Below are positions 1-9,345 of a stretch of 64,000 nucleotides of DNA, one piece after another. Every line of letters starts with the position of its first letter. The stretch's first letter is position 1. The stretch spans positions 119,768 through 183,767 of the forward strand of contig CAWAGB010000001.1 in assembly GCA_963781555.1 (NCBI GenBank), written 5' to 3'. This DNA comes from JAICQM01 sp963781555. GTDB lineage: Bacteria; Chloroflexota; Limnocylindria; QHBO01. Both the position numbers and the translations under genes were made by a program. The notes under the pieces are model-generated. The model was not told the DNA's origin and did no database searches. It saw nothing but the letters and a program-made list of their open reading frames with translations.

Positions 1-79
1 CCCGACGATCCTCCCGGCAACCGGACGCGACCGAACCGACCGGTATCATGCTGCACCACCCACGGAGCCTTCCAGACCG

Positions 80-1744
80 ATGACCAGCAGCCTCGGCCTG
101 ACCCTTCTCGTTGCGCTCGGCGCGGCGCTGGTGCTCGGTGCGCTCGCCCACCGTCTTCGCCTCGCTCCGATGGTCGGCTACATCGCCGCCGGCCTGCTGG
201 TCGGACCCTTCACGCCCGGATTCGTGGCCGACCGCGAGCAGGTGCTCGAGCTGGCCGACCTGGGCGTGGCGCTCCTCATGTTCAGCATCGGGCTGCAGTT
301 CCGCAGGCACGAGCTGGCAAGCGTCGGGAGGCTGGTCGGGATCGGGGCACCCGTGCAGGTGGCGATCACCATGGCCTTCGGGACCGCCATCTCGATGGCG
401 CTCGGTCGACCTCTGGTGGAGGCGCTCTTCCTGGGCGCCATCGTGAGCATCGCCTCGTCCGTGGTGATGGTGAAGCTGCTCGGCGAGGGCGCGCTGCACG
501 CGACACTGCACGGCCGCCTCGCCTTCGCCTGGTCGGTGGTGCAGGACCTCATCACCGTCCTGCTGGTGGTGATTCTCTCCGCGCTCGCTCACCACGCCGC
601 CAACCCGCTCCTGGAGGTCGGCCGGGCCACGCTGCTGGCCGGCCTGTTCGTGGGCGCCATCCTGCTGCTCGGCTCGCGCGCACTGCCCTGGATGCTCGAG
701 CGCGTCGCCCGCCTCGCGTCCCGGGAGCTGTTCATCGTCGCGGTGGCGGTGATCGCCATCGGCACGGCGACCGTCGCCGGCTTCGTCGGTGTCAGCGTGG
801 CGCTGGGTGCCTTCGTGGCCGGCATGGCGCTCGCCGACTCGGACCTCGCCGCCTCCGTGCTCGGGGAGGTGGTGCCGCTGCGCGAGCTGTTCAGCACCCT
901 GTTCTTCGTCAGCGTGGGCGTGCTGCTCGAGCCACAGGCGCTGCTGGCGCAATGGCCGCTGGTCGTGGTGCTGCTGGTGCTGATCGTGATCGCCAAGGGC
1001 GGCGCCGTTGCGGGCGTGCTGCGCGTCGCCGGGCAGGGTCCCGCAGTGGCGCTGCGCACCGGCGGGTTCCTGGCGCAGAGCGGCGAGTTCAGCTTCGTGC
1101 TGGCGACGGTGGGCCTGGAGACCGGCGCCATCGCGCCCGACATCTTCAGCGCCGCCATGGGTGCCGTGGTCATCTCCGTCCTGACCGCCGGGCCGGTGGC
1201 CGCCATGGGCGGGCGGATCGGCCATTGGCGTGCCGACCGAGCCACCGAGAACGCCCTCCCGGCGCCCGACGAGGTGGCCGATCTGCGCCGCCACGCCATC
1301 ATCCTCGGCTACGGTCGTATTGGACGGGCCGTGGCGCGGGTGCTCACCTCACGTGGCTTCGACTGGGTTGCGGTCGACCTCGACTATCCGATTGCACGCC
1401 AGGCAAGAGACACGGGCATGCCGCTCGTCTACGGCGACGCCAGCTCCCCGTCCGTGCTGGACGCCGCCCGTATCCACGAGGCGCGGGTGCTGGTGGTGGC
1501 GCTCCCCGATGCCCTCGCGACACGCCAGGCGGTGGACTACGGTCTGCGCCGCAATCCGCGCCTTGACGTGGTGGCGCGCGCCCACTCGGAGGCGGACGAG
1601 ACGGAGCTGCGCCGCATGGGCGCCCGCCGCGTGGTCGTGGCGGAGCGGCAGCTGAGCGACGAGCTGGTCCGCCATGCCCTGCGGCGCTTCGGGGTCAGCG
1701 ACCGCGAGATCGACGGAATACTGCGCCGCGACGAGGAGCGCTGA
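80..1744 (+). CDS. Kef-type cation:proton antiporter (CPA2) with RCK domain
   Basis: Predicted monovalent cation/proton antiporter of the inner membrane, 554 residues. About twelve hydrophobic segments occupy residues 1-385 (Na/H exchanger fold). A cytoplasmic TrkA-N/RCK domain follows, with the nucleotide-binding glycine motif GYGRIGRA near residue 410 and an acidic residue at the end of the following strand (VAVDLDY). The RCK domain is expected to bind NAD(H) or a similar ligand and gate transport. The length fits the YbaL/KefB-like family, which has no separate ancillary subunit here. The ATG lies inside a GACCGATG octamer. A TATCAT box at 43-48 could be its -10. The stop is 4 bp from the stop of the convergent DUF937 gene. 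Confidence 0.9.
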   Translation: MTSSLGLTLLVALGAALVLGALAHRLRLAPMVGYIAAGLLVGPFTPGFVADREQVLELADLGVALLMFSIGLQFRRHELASVGRLVGIGAPVQVAITMAFGTAISMALGRPLVEALFLGAIVSIASSVVMVKLLGEGALHATLHGRLAFAWSVVQDLITVLLVVILSALAHHAANPLLEVGRATLLAGLFVGAILLLGSRALPWMLERVARLASRELFIVAVAVIAIGTATVAGFVGVSVALGAFVAGMALADSDLAASVLGEVVPLRELFSTLFFVSVGVLLEPQALLAQWPLVVVLLVLIVIAKGGAVAGVLRVAGQGPAVALRTGGFLAQSGEFSFVLATVGLETGAIAPDIFSAAMGAVVISVLTAGPVAAMGGRIGHWRADRATENALPAPDEVADLRRHAIILGYGRIGRAVARVLTSRGFDWVAVDLDYPIARQARDTGMPLVYGDASSPSVLDAARIHEARVLVVALPDALATRQAVDYGLRRNPRLDVVARAHSEADETELRRMGARRVVVAERQLSDELVRHALRRFGVSDREIDGILRRDEER

Positions 1745-1748
1745 CCGG

Positions 1749-2294
1749 CTAGCGCCTGTCCCCGAACGCCTGGTCCAGGATGGCACCCATGTCGGGGCTG
1801 CCGGTCTGGGCGGTCTTGCGCTCCTGACCGAGGATCTGGCCGAGGTCCGGAAAGCCCCCGCCCGAGCTACCGGAGCCGGATTGCTTGCCGAGCATGCCCA
1901 TCACCAGCGGCGCGAGCGTCGCCAGGATCTGGAGGATGCTGCCGCCGCTCAATCCCGCCCGCTGGCCGAGCGCCTGCGCCGCGGGCTCCTGGCGATCGCC
2001 AAGAATGTGGTCGAGGATGCCGGCGCCGTTTGCCGCCTTGCCGCCCCGCGAGCCGGAGAGGTAACCCTCCAGGTCGTCCAGCAGGTCCGCGTGGCGGTCC
2101 TCCGTCAGCGCCCGCTGCAGGCTCTGAGCGCCCTGCGGATCGGCGGCGTTGCGCTCCAGCCCCGCAAGGAGCATCGGCAGCGCCTCCTGGATGGCGGTGC
2201 GGGCCTGGTCGGGGTTGGCGCCGACCTGGTTGCTGATGCGGTCGAGGGAGCTGGGCCGGAGCAGGCGCTCCAGGAGATCGGTGCTGGATGTCAT
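1749..2294 (-). CDS. DUF937 (YidB-like) protein
   Basis: A 181-residue protein of the DUF937/YidB family, whose function is not established. The N-terminal half is helical (LLERLLRPSSLDRISNQVG, then an ALPMLLAGLERNA segment). Conserved GILDHILG and a hydrophobic ILQILATLAPLVMGML helix follow, then a Gly/Ser-rich linker and DLGQILGQ/MGAILDQAFG repeats near the C terminus. It is the last gene of a HIT-HAD-DUF937 operon and its ATG overlaps the HAD stop by 4 nt, so it is probably translationally coupled. It converges on the antiporter gene. Confidence 0.82.
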   Translation of the reverse strand: MTSSTDLLERLLRPSSLDRISNQVGANPDQARTAIQEALPMLLAGLERNAADPQGAQSLQRALTEDRHADLLDDLEGYLSGSRGGKAANGAGILDHILGDRQEPAAQALGQRAGLSGGSILQILATLAPLVMGMLGKQSGSGSSGGGFPDLGQILGQERKTAQTGSPDMGAILDQAFGDRR

Positions 2295-2986
2295 GTCGAA
2301 CGCGCCTCGTCGTGCGGCGGGCCGGGTGAGCGAATCTCGTCAGCCGGCGGCCACGCCTCCGGGATGCGTTGCACGAGCTCTGCCAGCGACTCGACCACCA
2401 GCGCGGCGACCCCGGGCGGCGGAGGCGGCTGGATGATGCCCCACGGTCCGCGGCGGATCCACACGGCGCGCATGCCGGCGGCCGCGGCGGGCAGGACGTC
2501 GTTGTCGACGCGATCGCCAACATACGCCACCTCGCCTGGCGCGGGGCGGCCCATCAGCTCCAGGCAGCGGTCGAAGAAGGCCGGGTCCGGCTTCGCCACC
2601 CCGATCGCCTCCGACATCGCCATCACATCCGGCTCGACGCCCATCGCGCGGAGCTGTTCGTCGCGCACCGCAGGCTGGTTGGCGATCACCGCTACCCGGT
2701 AGCCGGCCTCGCGCAGCGCATCGAGCGCCGGCAGCGCGTCCGGGTACAGGTCGTCGGAACGGAAGCCGCCGTGGATCGACTCGATCGAGGCAATCCGCAT
2801 CGGCCAATCGTCAACCCCGAACAGGTCGAACACCGCGCGATGCTCCTGTTCACGCGCGATCACCGCCCCCATGCCGGCCAGGAAGGTCATGCGCGGGATG
2901 CCCAGCTCATCCGCCCAGGTGGACCAGATGCGAGTCTCGTCGATGAGCGTCTCGCCGACGTCCAGGCAGACCCAGCGCTCGCTCAC
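2291..2986 (-). CDS. HAD-superfamily hydrolase
   Basis: A 231-residue haloacid-dehalogenase-like phosphatase. Motif I is CLDVGETLID near residue 8, where the nucleophile is the first Asp and the second acid is replaced by Glu (DVGET). Motif II is in VAVIANQ, the motif III lysine in KPDPAFF, and motif IV is VGDRVDNDV. A cap domain lies between motifs I and II. The substrate cannot be read from sequence. It starts with GTG, overlapping the HIT stop by 4 nt (GTGA), and overlaps DUF937 downstream in the same way. The DxxET form of motif I is common in this branch and need not mean inactivity. Confidence 0.85.
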   Translation of the reverse strand: MSERWVCLDVGETLIDETRIWSTWADELGIPRMTFLAGMGAVIAREQEHRAVFDLFGVDDWPMRIASIESIHGGFRSDDLYPDALPALDALREAGYRVAVIANQPAVRDEQLRAMGVEPDVMAMSEAIGVAKPDPAFFDRCLELMGRPAPGEVAYVGDRVDNDVLPAAAAGMRAVWIRRGPWGIIQPPPPPGVAALVVESLAELVQRIPEAWPPADEIRSPGPPHDEARST

Positions 2987-3459
2987 GAGGCGAGCAGCTC
3001 GCGCGTGCGGTCGACGGCGGCCCGCAGCTCGGGGGCCGGCCGCTCGGGAAATTCGCGGCTGACGAGCCGATGCGCGCCCGATGGCAGAGGGATGTCGTCC
3101 ATCTCGCCGCGGATGATGGCGCTGTTGAGCGCGTCACCCTCGCGGTGCGGGGCGAGGTGCACGTGCAGGTGCGGGATGCCGCCGCCGAATACGTAGATCC
3201 AGACGCGCTCCGCTCCGGTCGCCGCTTTGAGGGCTCCGCAGACGCGGGCCACGGTCGTGCCGAAGGTGCGCGCCTCGTCACCGTCGAGGTCCTCGACGTG
3301 CGGGATGTGACGCAGCGGCTCGAGGTAGGCGAAACCGGTCGTGTAGCCCTCGACGCTCATCGAGAGGCGCCAGTGGGCATCCCGCCACACTTCCTCGCGG
3401 AGGAGCTCGGAATCTCCGTCACGCTGGGCGCAGATCGCGCAATCGGGGGTCTCTGACAC
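2983..3459 (-). CDS. HIT-family nucleotide hydrolase
   Basis: A 158-residue histidine-triad protein. The active-site triad is HLHVHLAP near residue 100, where the central His forms the nucleotidyl intermediate. CAIC at residues 8-11 may be half of a zinc site typical of bacterial HIT proteins. Family members hydrolyse nucleoside phosphoramidates or dinucleotides in the cytosol. It is the first gene of the HIT-HAD-DUF937 operon. The GTG start lies 6 nt after a TAGCAT box (3466-3471, minus strand), which argues for a leaderless transcript. Confidence 0.88.
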   Translation of the reverse strand: MSETPDCAICAQRDGDSELLREEVWRDAHWRLSMSVEGYTTGFAYLEPLRHIPHVEDLDGDEARTFGTTVARVCGALKAATGAERVWIYVFGGGIPHLHVHLAPHREGDALNSAIIRGEMDDIPLPSGAHRLVSREFPERPAPELRAAVDRTRELLAS

Positions 3460-3465
3460 GGACCG

Positions 3466-3471
3466 ATGCTA
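3466..3471 (-). promoter_or_regulatory. Putative -10 box TAGCAT of the HIT operon
   Basis: TAGCAT on the minus strand ends 6 nt before the GTG at 3459. It fits the leaderless-promoter pattern seen across this window. A GACCGATG octamer (3461-3468) overlaps it. Confidence 0.5.
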
Positions 3472-3485
3472 CCCGAAGGGACGCA

Positions 3486-3513
3486 CGAGAGCCGGCCCGG
3501 GGGCCGGCTCTCG
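3486..3513 (-). terminator. Intrinsic terminator-like hairpin after the 5'-nucleotidase gene
   Basis: A perfect 12-bp GC-rich stem (arms 3486-3497 and 3502-3513, loop CGGG) lies 26 bp beyond the stop of the minus-strand nucleotidase gene and before the HIT promoter. There is no long T tract, so termination may be imperfect. Confidence 0.65.
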
Positions 3514-3538
3514 CATCGGTCTGGCGTGGAGCGCCCCC

Positions 3539-5287
3539 TTACGGGGTGACGTCAACCACGCGGTCGAGCGCCGGCGGCGAGACCGGGGCGTTCGCCCCGA
3601 TGTAGTCGACGAACGCATTGCTGTCGATCGCGCCGATGGCGCGATCGGTGGCCCGCGCGAAGACGGTGAAGTTGTCGCCGGTGCCGGAGACGAGGAACGC
3701 GTTCCCCGTTACGCGATACGAGGCGGTCGGATCGATCACCACGCCGTCGAGCATGATCGAAGCGTCGATCACCTTGTCGCCCTGCGGCTGGCTGTCGTCG
3801 TACTGGTACGTGAAGCCACTCGAGACCGACAGGAACCGGTACTCACCCGGGCCCGGGTTGTTGAACTGCTGCTCGAGCAGGTCGTCGAGGTCGGCCCCGG
3901 TCAGGGTCAGCGTCACCAGGTCGTTCTGGAACGGCTGCACCGCGAAGACCTCGCCGTACGTGACGACGCAGTCACCCGGTGTGTCGGTCGCGTCGCAGAG
4001 GAGGTCGGCACGGATGCCCCCGGGGTTCATCACCGCCAGCTGGGCACCCGTACCGGTGGTCGCCGCCAGCTGCGCGTCGGCGATGACGTTGCCGAGCGTC
4101 GACTCGTCGACGACCTGCTCGCGGACGAGATCCTCCGTGATCTGCCCGATCGGCTGGTTCTTCACCTCGGCGACGAGCGCGTTGTACTTGGCCAGGATCG
4201 CCGTCTCGGCCGGGTCGGCCGGGACGTCACGCGTGACGATCACGTTGTTCGCCGAGGCGCTGACGACGTCCTTCGTGGCGCGGTCGATCTGGAGATCGAT
4301 GTCGGTCACGAGGCGGCCGAACGAGGCGCCGCTGGTGACGAGCATGTCGTTGATCTCGCAGTTGTACTGCGCGTGCGTGTGGCCGCTGATCACGACGTCC
4401 ACTGCCGGGTCGAGCTGGTTGACGATGTCAACCAGCGCGCCGCTGATCCCGTTGCAGGTGTTCGGGAAGGCCGCGGTCGCCGGCGTCTGGAACGCACCCT
4501 CGTGGAGGAGGATGACGATGCTCTCCACGTGCTGCGCCTGGAGCTGCGGCACGAGCGCGTTGATCGTCTCCGCCTCGTCGCGGAACTCCAGGCCCGCGGT
4601 GCCGGCCGGCGCCACGATGCTCGGTGTCCCCTCGAGGGTGAGACCGATGAAGCCGATCTTGACGCCGTTCATCTTCTCGATCTGGTAGGCCGGGAAGACG
4701 GTTTCGTTCGTGCCCGCGTAGAAGACGTTGGCGGAAAGGTACTGGAAGTCAGCGCCGGCAAAGCCATCGCCGTCCTGGCAGCCGTCGATCGGGTGGCAGC
4801 CGCCGTTCTGCATGCGCAGCAGCTCCGCCGGACCCTCGTCGAACTCGTGGTTGCCCACGCTGCTGATCTGGAGGCCCAGCGCGTTCATCGCCTCGATCGT
4901 CGGCTCGTCGTGGAAGTACGCGCTCTCGAGCGGGCTGCCGCCGATCAGGTCGCCGGCCGCCACGGTGATCGTGTTGGGATTCTCCGCGCGGAGCTCACGG
5001 ATGTGGGTGGCGAGGTACTCGACGCCACCGTTGCTCTCGACGCTGCCGGACTCGGTCAGGACGCGCGCCGACGAGCCGCTCGGCGGGTTGATGTTGCCGT
5101 GGAAATCGTTGATCGCCAGCAGCTGCACGTCGAGTGAGCGGTGGGCGATGCCGTTGGCGCTGCCGCCGGCGTTGGGGCTCTGCGCCGCCGCCGGGATGGC
5201 GGCGAGGAGCAGCGCGACGATCGCGAGGAGGACGGCCGCGCCGCCGCGGCCACCATGCCGCTGCGCACGTGCCTCATGGGCTTGCAT
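3539..5287 (-). CDS. Secreted 5'-nucleotidase / 2',3'-cyclic phosphodiesterase (UshA family)
   Basis: An exported bimetal phosphoesterase of 582 residues. A signal peptide (basic start, hydrophobic VLLAIVALLLAAI, AAAQS cleavage region) ends near residue 37. The N-terminal calcineurin-like domain shows INDFHGN, AGDLIGGSPL, SVGNHEFDEG, LLHEGAF and VISGHTHAQYNC, which carry the metal ligands. The C-terminal 5'-nucleotidase domain shows NPGGIRADL and FLVSGTGDNF for nucleotide binding. There is no cell-wall anchor, so it is probably released or periplasmic, scavenging phosphate and nucleosides. The ATG at 5287 has GGAGAG upstream. A TTG one codon earlier is less likely. Confidence 0.9.
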   Translation of the reverse strand: MQAHEARAQRHGGRGGAAVLLAIVALLLAAIPAAAQSPNAGGSANGIAHRSLDVQLLAINDFHGNINPPSGSSARVLTESGSVESNGGVEYLATHIRELRAENPNTITVAAGDLIGGSPLESAYFHDEPTIEAMNALGLQISSVGNHEFDEGPAELLRMQNGGCHPIDGCQDGDGFAGADFQYLSANVFYAGTNETVFPAYQIEKMNGVKIGFIGLTLEGTPSIVAPAGTAGLEFRDEAETINALVPQLQAQHVESIVILLHEGAFQTPATAAFPNTCNGISGALVDIVNQLDPAVDVVISGHTHAQYNCEINDMLVTSGASFGRLVTDIDLQIDRATKDVVSASANNVIVTRDVPADPAETAILAKYNALVAEVKNQPIGQITEDLVREQVVDESTLGNVIADAQLAATTGTGAQLAVMNPGGIRADLLCDATDTPGDCVVTYGEVFAVQPFQNDLVTLTLTGADLDDLLEQQFNNPGPGEYRFLSVSSGFTYQYDDSQPQGDKVIDASIMLDGVVIDPTASYRVTGNAFLVSGTGDNFTVFARATDRAIGAIDSNAFVDYIGANAPVSPPALDRVVDVTP

Positions 5288-5535
5288 CAAGGGATCTCTC
5301 CTGTGCGGTGCGGGGGTTCTGCGCTTCCGGCAGCACGGCGACGCCAGGACGTCTTCGGTGGCGCGCCAGCGCCGCCACGGGACCCCACGGATTGGCTTCC
5401 CATGGTACCCAAACCGATCCGGACCGATCCGTTCACCGCCGACGATCGCCCGCCCGCCACGCTTCCGCGGTGGGTCAATTCAGGTGCGCGGAGCACCGCG
5501 CCGGGATCGGGCCAGGCGACACGGTCCGCCCGCCG

Positions 5536-6940
5536 TCAGGCCTGCTTCACGCCCGCCACGAGGGCCTCGACCGAAGGCTTGGCGTCGCCGAACAGCATCG
5601 AGGTCCCCTCGGCGCTGAAAAGCGGGTTGGGGATGCCGGCGAAGCCGGCGCCACGGCCGCGCTTGAGGACGATGACGTTGCGCGCCTGGTCGACGTTGAG
5701 AATCGGCATGCCGGAGATCGGCGAGCCGGCCTCTCGAGCGGACGGGTTGACGACATCGTTGGCACCGATGATCAGGGCGACATCGGTATCCGCGAAATCG
5801 TCGTTGATCTCGTCCATCTCCTTGAGGCGGTCGTACGGCACGTTCGGCCTCGGCCAGGAGCACGTTCATGTGGCCCGGCATGCGGCCCGCGACGGGGTGG
5901 ATGGCGAACTGCACGTCCACGCCCCTGGCGACCAGCAGGTCCATGAGCTCGCGGACCGGGCCCTGCGCCTGGGCGACCGCCATCCCGTAGCCCGGGACGA
6001 TGATCACCCGCTTGCCGTAGGCCATCAGCACCGCGGCGTCCTCGGCGTTGATCTCGCGCAGGCTCTCCTCACCCTCGGCGCCGGCAGCGGTCGCTCCCCC
6101 GCCCGTGCCGAAGCCGGCGAACAGGACGTTGAAGATCGACCGGTTCATGGCCTTGCACATGAGCTGGGTGAGGATCGCGCCCGACGCGCCGACCAGCGTG
6201 CCGGCGATGAGCAGCGCGTAGTTGTTGAGCACGAAGCCGGTCGCGGCCACCGCGATGCCGGTGTAGCTGTTGAGCAGCGAGACGACGACTGGCATGTCCG
6301 CCCCGCCGATCGGCATGGTGAGCTGCACGCCGAGCACGAGCGAGAGGCCCACAAAGACCAGGAAGAGCGGCACGCTGGGGCTCACCGCGGCGAGGTAGAT
6401 CCCGATGCCGACGATGCCCACGAAGAGGACCGCGGTCACGATCTGCGAGCCGGGGTACTTGACCGGCCGCGAGGCGACGAGGCCCTGCAGCTTGCCGAAT
6501 GCCACGACCGAGCCGGTCAGCGAGACCGAGCCGATGATCGCGCCGAGCAGGGTGGCGATGATGAACGCGAGCGGCATGAGCTCGCCGGGGTGCAGGTCCG
6601 CGTCACGGAGGAACTCGACGACAGCGACCAGGGCGGCGGCACCGCCGCCGGCGCCGTTGAAGATCGCGACCATCTGCGGCATGGCCGTCATCGGCACGCG
6701 CTTCGCGCCGAGCCAGCCGATCACCGCACCGATGGCGCCGCCGACCACCAGGATCCACCAGTTGTCGAACATGCCGTCGGTGGTGAGGAAGGTCCACGCC
6801 ACGATGAGCGCCATGCCGGCGGCACCCAGCAGGTTGCCGGTGCGAGCCGTCTTGGGGCTGGCGAGGAACTTGAGCGCCAGGATGAAGGTGACGCCGGAGA
6901 CGAGCCAGACGAGGTAGGTCAGGACCTGGAGGGTGTCCAT
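5536..6940 (-). CDS. pntB: NAD(P) transhydrogenase beta subunit PntB (one frameshift)
   Basis: The membrane and NADP(H)-binding subunit of proton-translocating transhydrogenase. The N-terminal two thirds is a string of hydrophobic helices. The C-terminal domain III contains IVPGYGMAVAQAQ, FAIHPVAGRMPGHMN, EMDEINDDFADTD and the NADP-site VIGANDVVNPSA-like segment. The reading frame breaks near 5861, between LLAEA and the VPYDRLKEMDE region, where one extra base restores the family sequence if removed. I therefore join both parts (about 467 residues, normal for PntB). The ATG directly follows the pntAb stop. Confidence 0.9.
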
Positions 6941-7243
6941 CTACCGATCACCCGGCCGCTTGCGGAACATCTCGAGCATCCGGTCGGTGACCACGAAGCC
7001 GCCCACCACGTTGATGGTGCCGAGGATCACGGCCAGCAGTGCCAGCACGATCGCGATGGGGCCGGCGGCGGTCGCTGCAACCAGCATGGCCCCGACGACG
7101 ATCACGCCGTGAACGGCGTTTGCGCCGCTCATCAGCGGCGTGTGGAGCATGGTCGGCACCTTCGACACGACCTCGTAGCCGACGAACGCGGCGAGCACGA
7201 GGATGAAGAGCGCGGACAGCAGCTCGAAGGCGGACAGCTCCAC
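6941..7243 (-). CDS. pntAb: NAD(P) transhydrogenase subunit PntAb (alpha part 2)
   Basis: A 100-residue membrane subunit, the small second part of a split alpha subunit. Three to four hydrophobic helices and the conserved TPLMSGANAVHGVIVVGA segment match the family. In three-gene transhydrogenases this part belongs to the proton channel domain. It sits between pntAa and pntB with stop and start codons directly abutting on both sides. Confidence 0.93.
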   Translation of the reverse strand: MELSAFELLSALFILVLAAFVGYEVVSKVPTMLHTPLMSGANAVHGVIVVGAMLVAATAAGPIAIVLALLAVILGTINVVGGFVVTDRMLEMFRKRPGDR

Positions 7244-8467
7244 CTAGGCCTCCTTGGAATCGCTGGCGGCTGCCGCGGGGGCGGCCGAATCGGTCGGTTG
7301 TGGGGGGTTGGCGGGGGCGGCCGGCTCGATGCCGAGCGCCTTGGCCGTCGCCTCGTGGATCACCTTGCCGCCATGGGTGATGGTGGCACCGCGGGTGATC
7401 TCGTCCTCGAAGTCGAGGTTCAGGGTGCCGCCGGGGACCAGGTGCTTCACCAGGGTCTGGATATTCTTGGCGTACATCTGGGTCGCGCTGCCGGGCATGG
7501 TGGCCGGCAGGTTCGTCAGGCCGATGATCGTGACCCCGTGGCGCACGACTTCCTTGCCGGCCTCGGTGCCCTCCACGTTGCCGCCCATCTCGGCGGCCAT
7601 GTCGACGATGACGCTGCCGGGTTTCATGCTCGCCACCATCGCGTCGGTGACCAGCTTCGGCGCCGGGCGCCCGGGAATGAGGGCGGTGGTGATGATGAAG
7701 TCCGCCTCCTTGACCCGTTCGGCGATGAGCTCCGCCTGGCGGCGCTTGTAGTCGTCGCTCATCTCGGTCGCATAGCCGCCGGCGGTCTCGGCCCTGGCCT
7801 TCTCCTCATCGGTCATCTCGACCTCGATGAAGGTGCCGCCGAGGCTCTGCACCTGCTCCTTGACGACGGGCCGCACGTCGGTGGCCTCGACCACCGCGCC
7901 GAGCCGCTTGGCGGTGCCGATGGCCATCAGGCCGGCCACGCCGGCGCCCATCACGATGCCCTTGGCAGGGCGCACCGTTCCGGCGGCGGTGGTGAGCAGC
8001 GGCATGAACTTAGGGAGCCTGGCCGCCGCGATGAGGACGGCCTTGTAGCCGCCGACAGTGGCCTGCGAGCTCAGGGTGTCCATGCTCTGGGCGCGGGTGA
8101 TGCGCGGGATGGCATCCATGCTGATGGAGGTCAGGCCGCCGGCGGCGAGGCGCTCGGCGAGCTGCGGGTTGGCGAGCGTGCCCAGCGTGCCGATGATGAC
8201 CGTGCCGCTGCGCAGCATCTGGCCCTCCTCGTCGGAGGGCCGCCCCACGCGGAGCACCATCTCGGCCTGCGAATAGAGGGACGCCGCGTCCGGGACGATC
8301 TCGGCGCCGGCCTCGCGGAAGGCGGCGTCGGAGATTGACGACGCATCGCCGGCGCCGGCCTGGACCAGCACCTGGTTGCCGTCGTCGACCATGGCCTTGA
8401 CGGTCTGGGGCGTGGCGGCGACGCGGGTCTCGCCTTCGGCGGTTTCGCGGGGGACAGCGATCTTCAT
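7244..8467 (-). CDS. pntAa: NAD(P) transhydrogenase subunit PntAa (alpha part 1)
   Basis: A 407-residue soluble NAD(H)-binding subunit (domain I), related to alanine dehydrogenase. It starts MKIAVPRE and has GVAGLMAIGTAKRLGA (dinucleotide fold), EATDVRP and SVIVDMAAEMGGN. It ends with an Ala/Pro-rich tail. It transfers hydride to NADP+ bound by PntB, coupled to proton influx, and so supplies NADPH. The ATG at 8467 is chosen by homology. The frame stays open far upstream but without family sequence. It is the first gene of the operon. Confidence 0.93.
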   Translation of the reverse strand: MKIAVPRETAEGETRVAATPQTVKAMVDDGNQVLVQAGAGDASSISDAAFREAGAEIVPDAASLYSQAEMVLRVGRPSDEEGQMLRSGTVIIGTLGTLANPQLAERLAAGGLTSISMDAIPRITRAQSMDTLSSQATVGGYKAVLIAAARLPKFMPLLTTAAGTVRPAKGIVMGAGVAGLMAIGTAKRLGAVVEATDVRPVVKEQVQSLGGTFIEVEMTDEEKARAETAGGYATEMSDDYKRRQAELIAERVKEADFIITTALIPGRPAPKLVTDAMVASMKPGSVIVDMAAEMGGNVEGTEAGKEVVRHGVTIIGLTNLPATMPGSATQMYAKNIQTLVKHLVPGGTLNLDFEDEITRGATITHGGKVIHEATAKALGIEPAAPANPPQPTDSAAPAAAASDSKEA

Positions 8468-8504
8468 GGATGCAACGTTCCGTGAGGGTGGTGATGCACA
8501 GGGA

Positions 8505-8542
8505 CGAACCGCCGCGGCACGGGGACCGGCGCAGGCGGTTCG
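8505..8542. promoter_or_regulatory. Inverted repeat in the pntAa/lipoprotein divergent region
   Basis: CGAACCGCC (8505-8513) and its exact complement GGCGGTTCG (8534-8542) are separated by 20 nt, just upstream of pntAa and facing the divergent lipoprotein gene. The spacing, about three helical turns centre to centre, would suit a dimeric regulator. A stem-loop is the alternative. Confidence 0.35.
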
Positions 8543-8645
8543 GGCACGAAGTGTAGCAGAGGCCCCGCCGCCGTTGGCCCCGCGCGAAGCTCGTGGGGGC
8601 TGCCATGATGAGGGCCCAGCGCATCCCCGCATCGGAGCCATCGCC

Positions 8646-9341
8646 ATGTCCCGGACGCCTCGCGGCCTCGCCGCTCTCCTCGCCCTCGCCGCCGTCGTCG
8701 CCCTTGGTTCCTGCAGCGGCGGCGGCGAGACGAGTTCGGACGCAGACGCCAGCGCCACCGAGAGCGGTGGTTTGCCGTCCGGCTGGACGCGCGCCGACGT
8801 GCCCGACGAAGGCTTCTCCATCGGTCTGCCGGTCGGGTGGACCGAGCTCTCGGCCGACGACCTGGGCCAAACGGGGATCTTCGACGAGCTCCAGAGCGCC
8901 AACCCGGAAGCGGCCGGCGCGCTCTCCCAGGCACAGGACGCCATCGAGTCCGGCCAGATCGCGCTGTTCGCCTTCGACGCCGAGCCGCAGGACACGGCGA
9001 GCCAGTTCGCCGCCAACGTCAACATCATCAATGCCGGCGAGGCGAGTGGCAGCGCATCCGACACTGCCGGCCAGATGGCCGATGCGATACGCGCCCAAGT
9101 GCCGGTGAACGGCGAGGTCGAGACGGACACCGCGACCCTGCCGGCCGGCGAAGCAGGCATCGTGCGCTACGAGTGGACGGTGAGCGCTGCGGACGGCAGC
9201 TCCACCGACGTGGCGGTCACGCAGTACGCCATCCTCGCCGACGGGACGGGCTACATCCTCTCCTTCTCTGCGGCCAGCGACACGATCGATGAATATCGCC
9301 CGCTGTTCGAGCAGGTCGCGGAGTCGTTCGAGGTGTCCTGA
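8646..9341 (+). CDS. Putative lipoprotein of unknown function
   Basis: A 231-residue exported protein. The N terminus is basic, then hydrophobic (LAALLALAAVVALGSCSGGG), with a lipobox cysteine near residue 23, so it is probably lipid-anchored outside the membrane. A Ser/Asp/Thr-rich linker precedes a domain beginning DEGFSIGLPVGWTEL. That resembles the start of PsbP/DUF1795-like domains, but I cannot assign it firmly. It lies directly upstream of an ABC exporter pair, 4 bp from the ATPase start, so the three genes probably form one operon. Confidence 0.75.
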   Translation: MSRTPRGLAALLALAAVVALGSCSGGGETSSDADASATESGGLPSGWTRADVPDEGFSIGLPVGWTELSADDLGQTGIFDELQSANPEAAGALSQAQDAIESGQIALFAFDAEPQDTASQFAANVNIINAGEASGSASDTAGQMADAIRAQVPVNGEVETDTATLPAGEAGIVRYEWTVSAADGSSTDVAVTQYAILADGTGYILSFSAASDTIDEYRPLFEQVAESFEVS

Positions 9342-9345
9342 TCGC

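Noticed and set aside
5405..5435. Tandem ACCGATCCG near 5411-5428 as an operator
   Set aside because: Only two short copies in a gap between two gene ends and no dyad. It may be a by-product of the ACCGAT-rich sequence.
5141..8338. A 1065-codon open frame on the plus strand opposite pntB/pntAb/pntAa
   Set aside because: It is the antisense frame of the transhydrogenase operon. The composition (His/Asp/Arg/Gly-rich, no domains) is typical of shadows in high-GC DNA.
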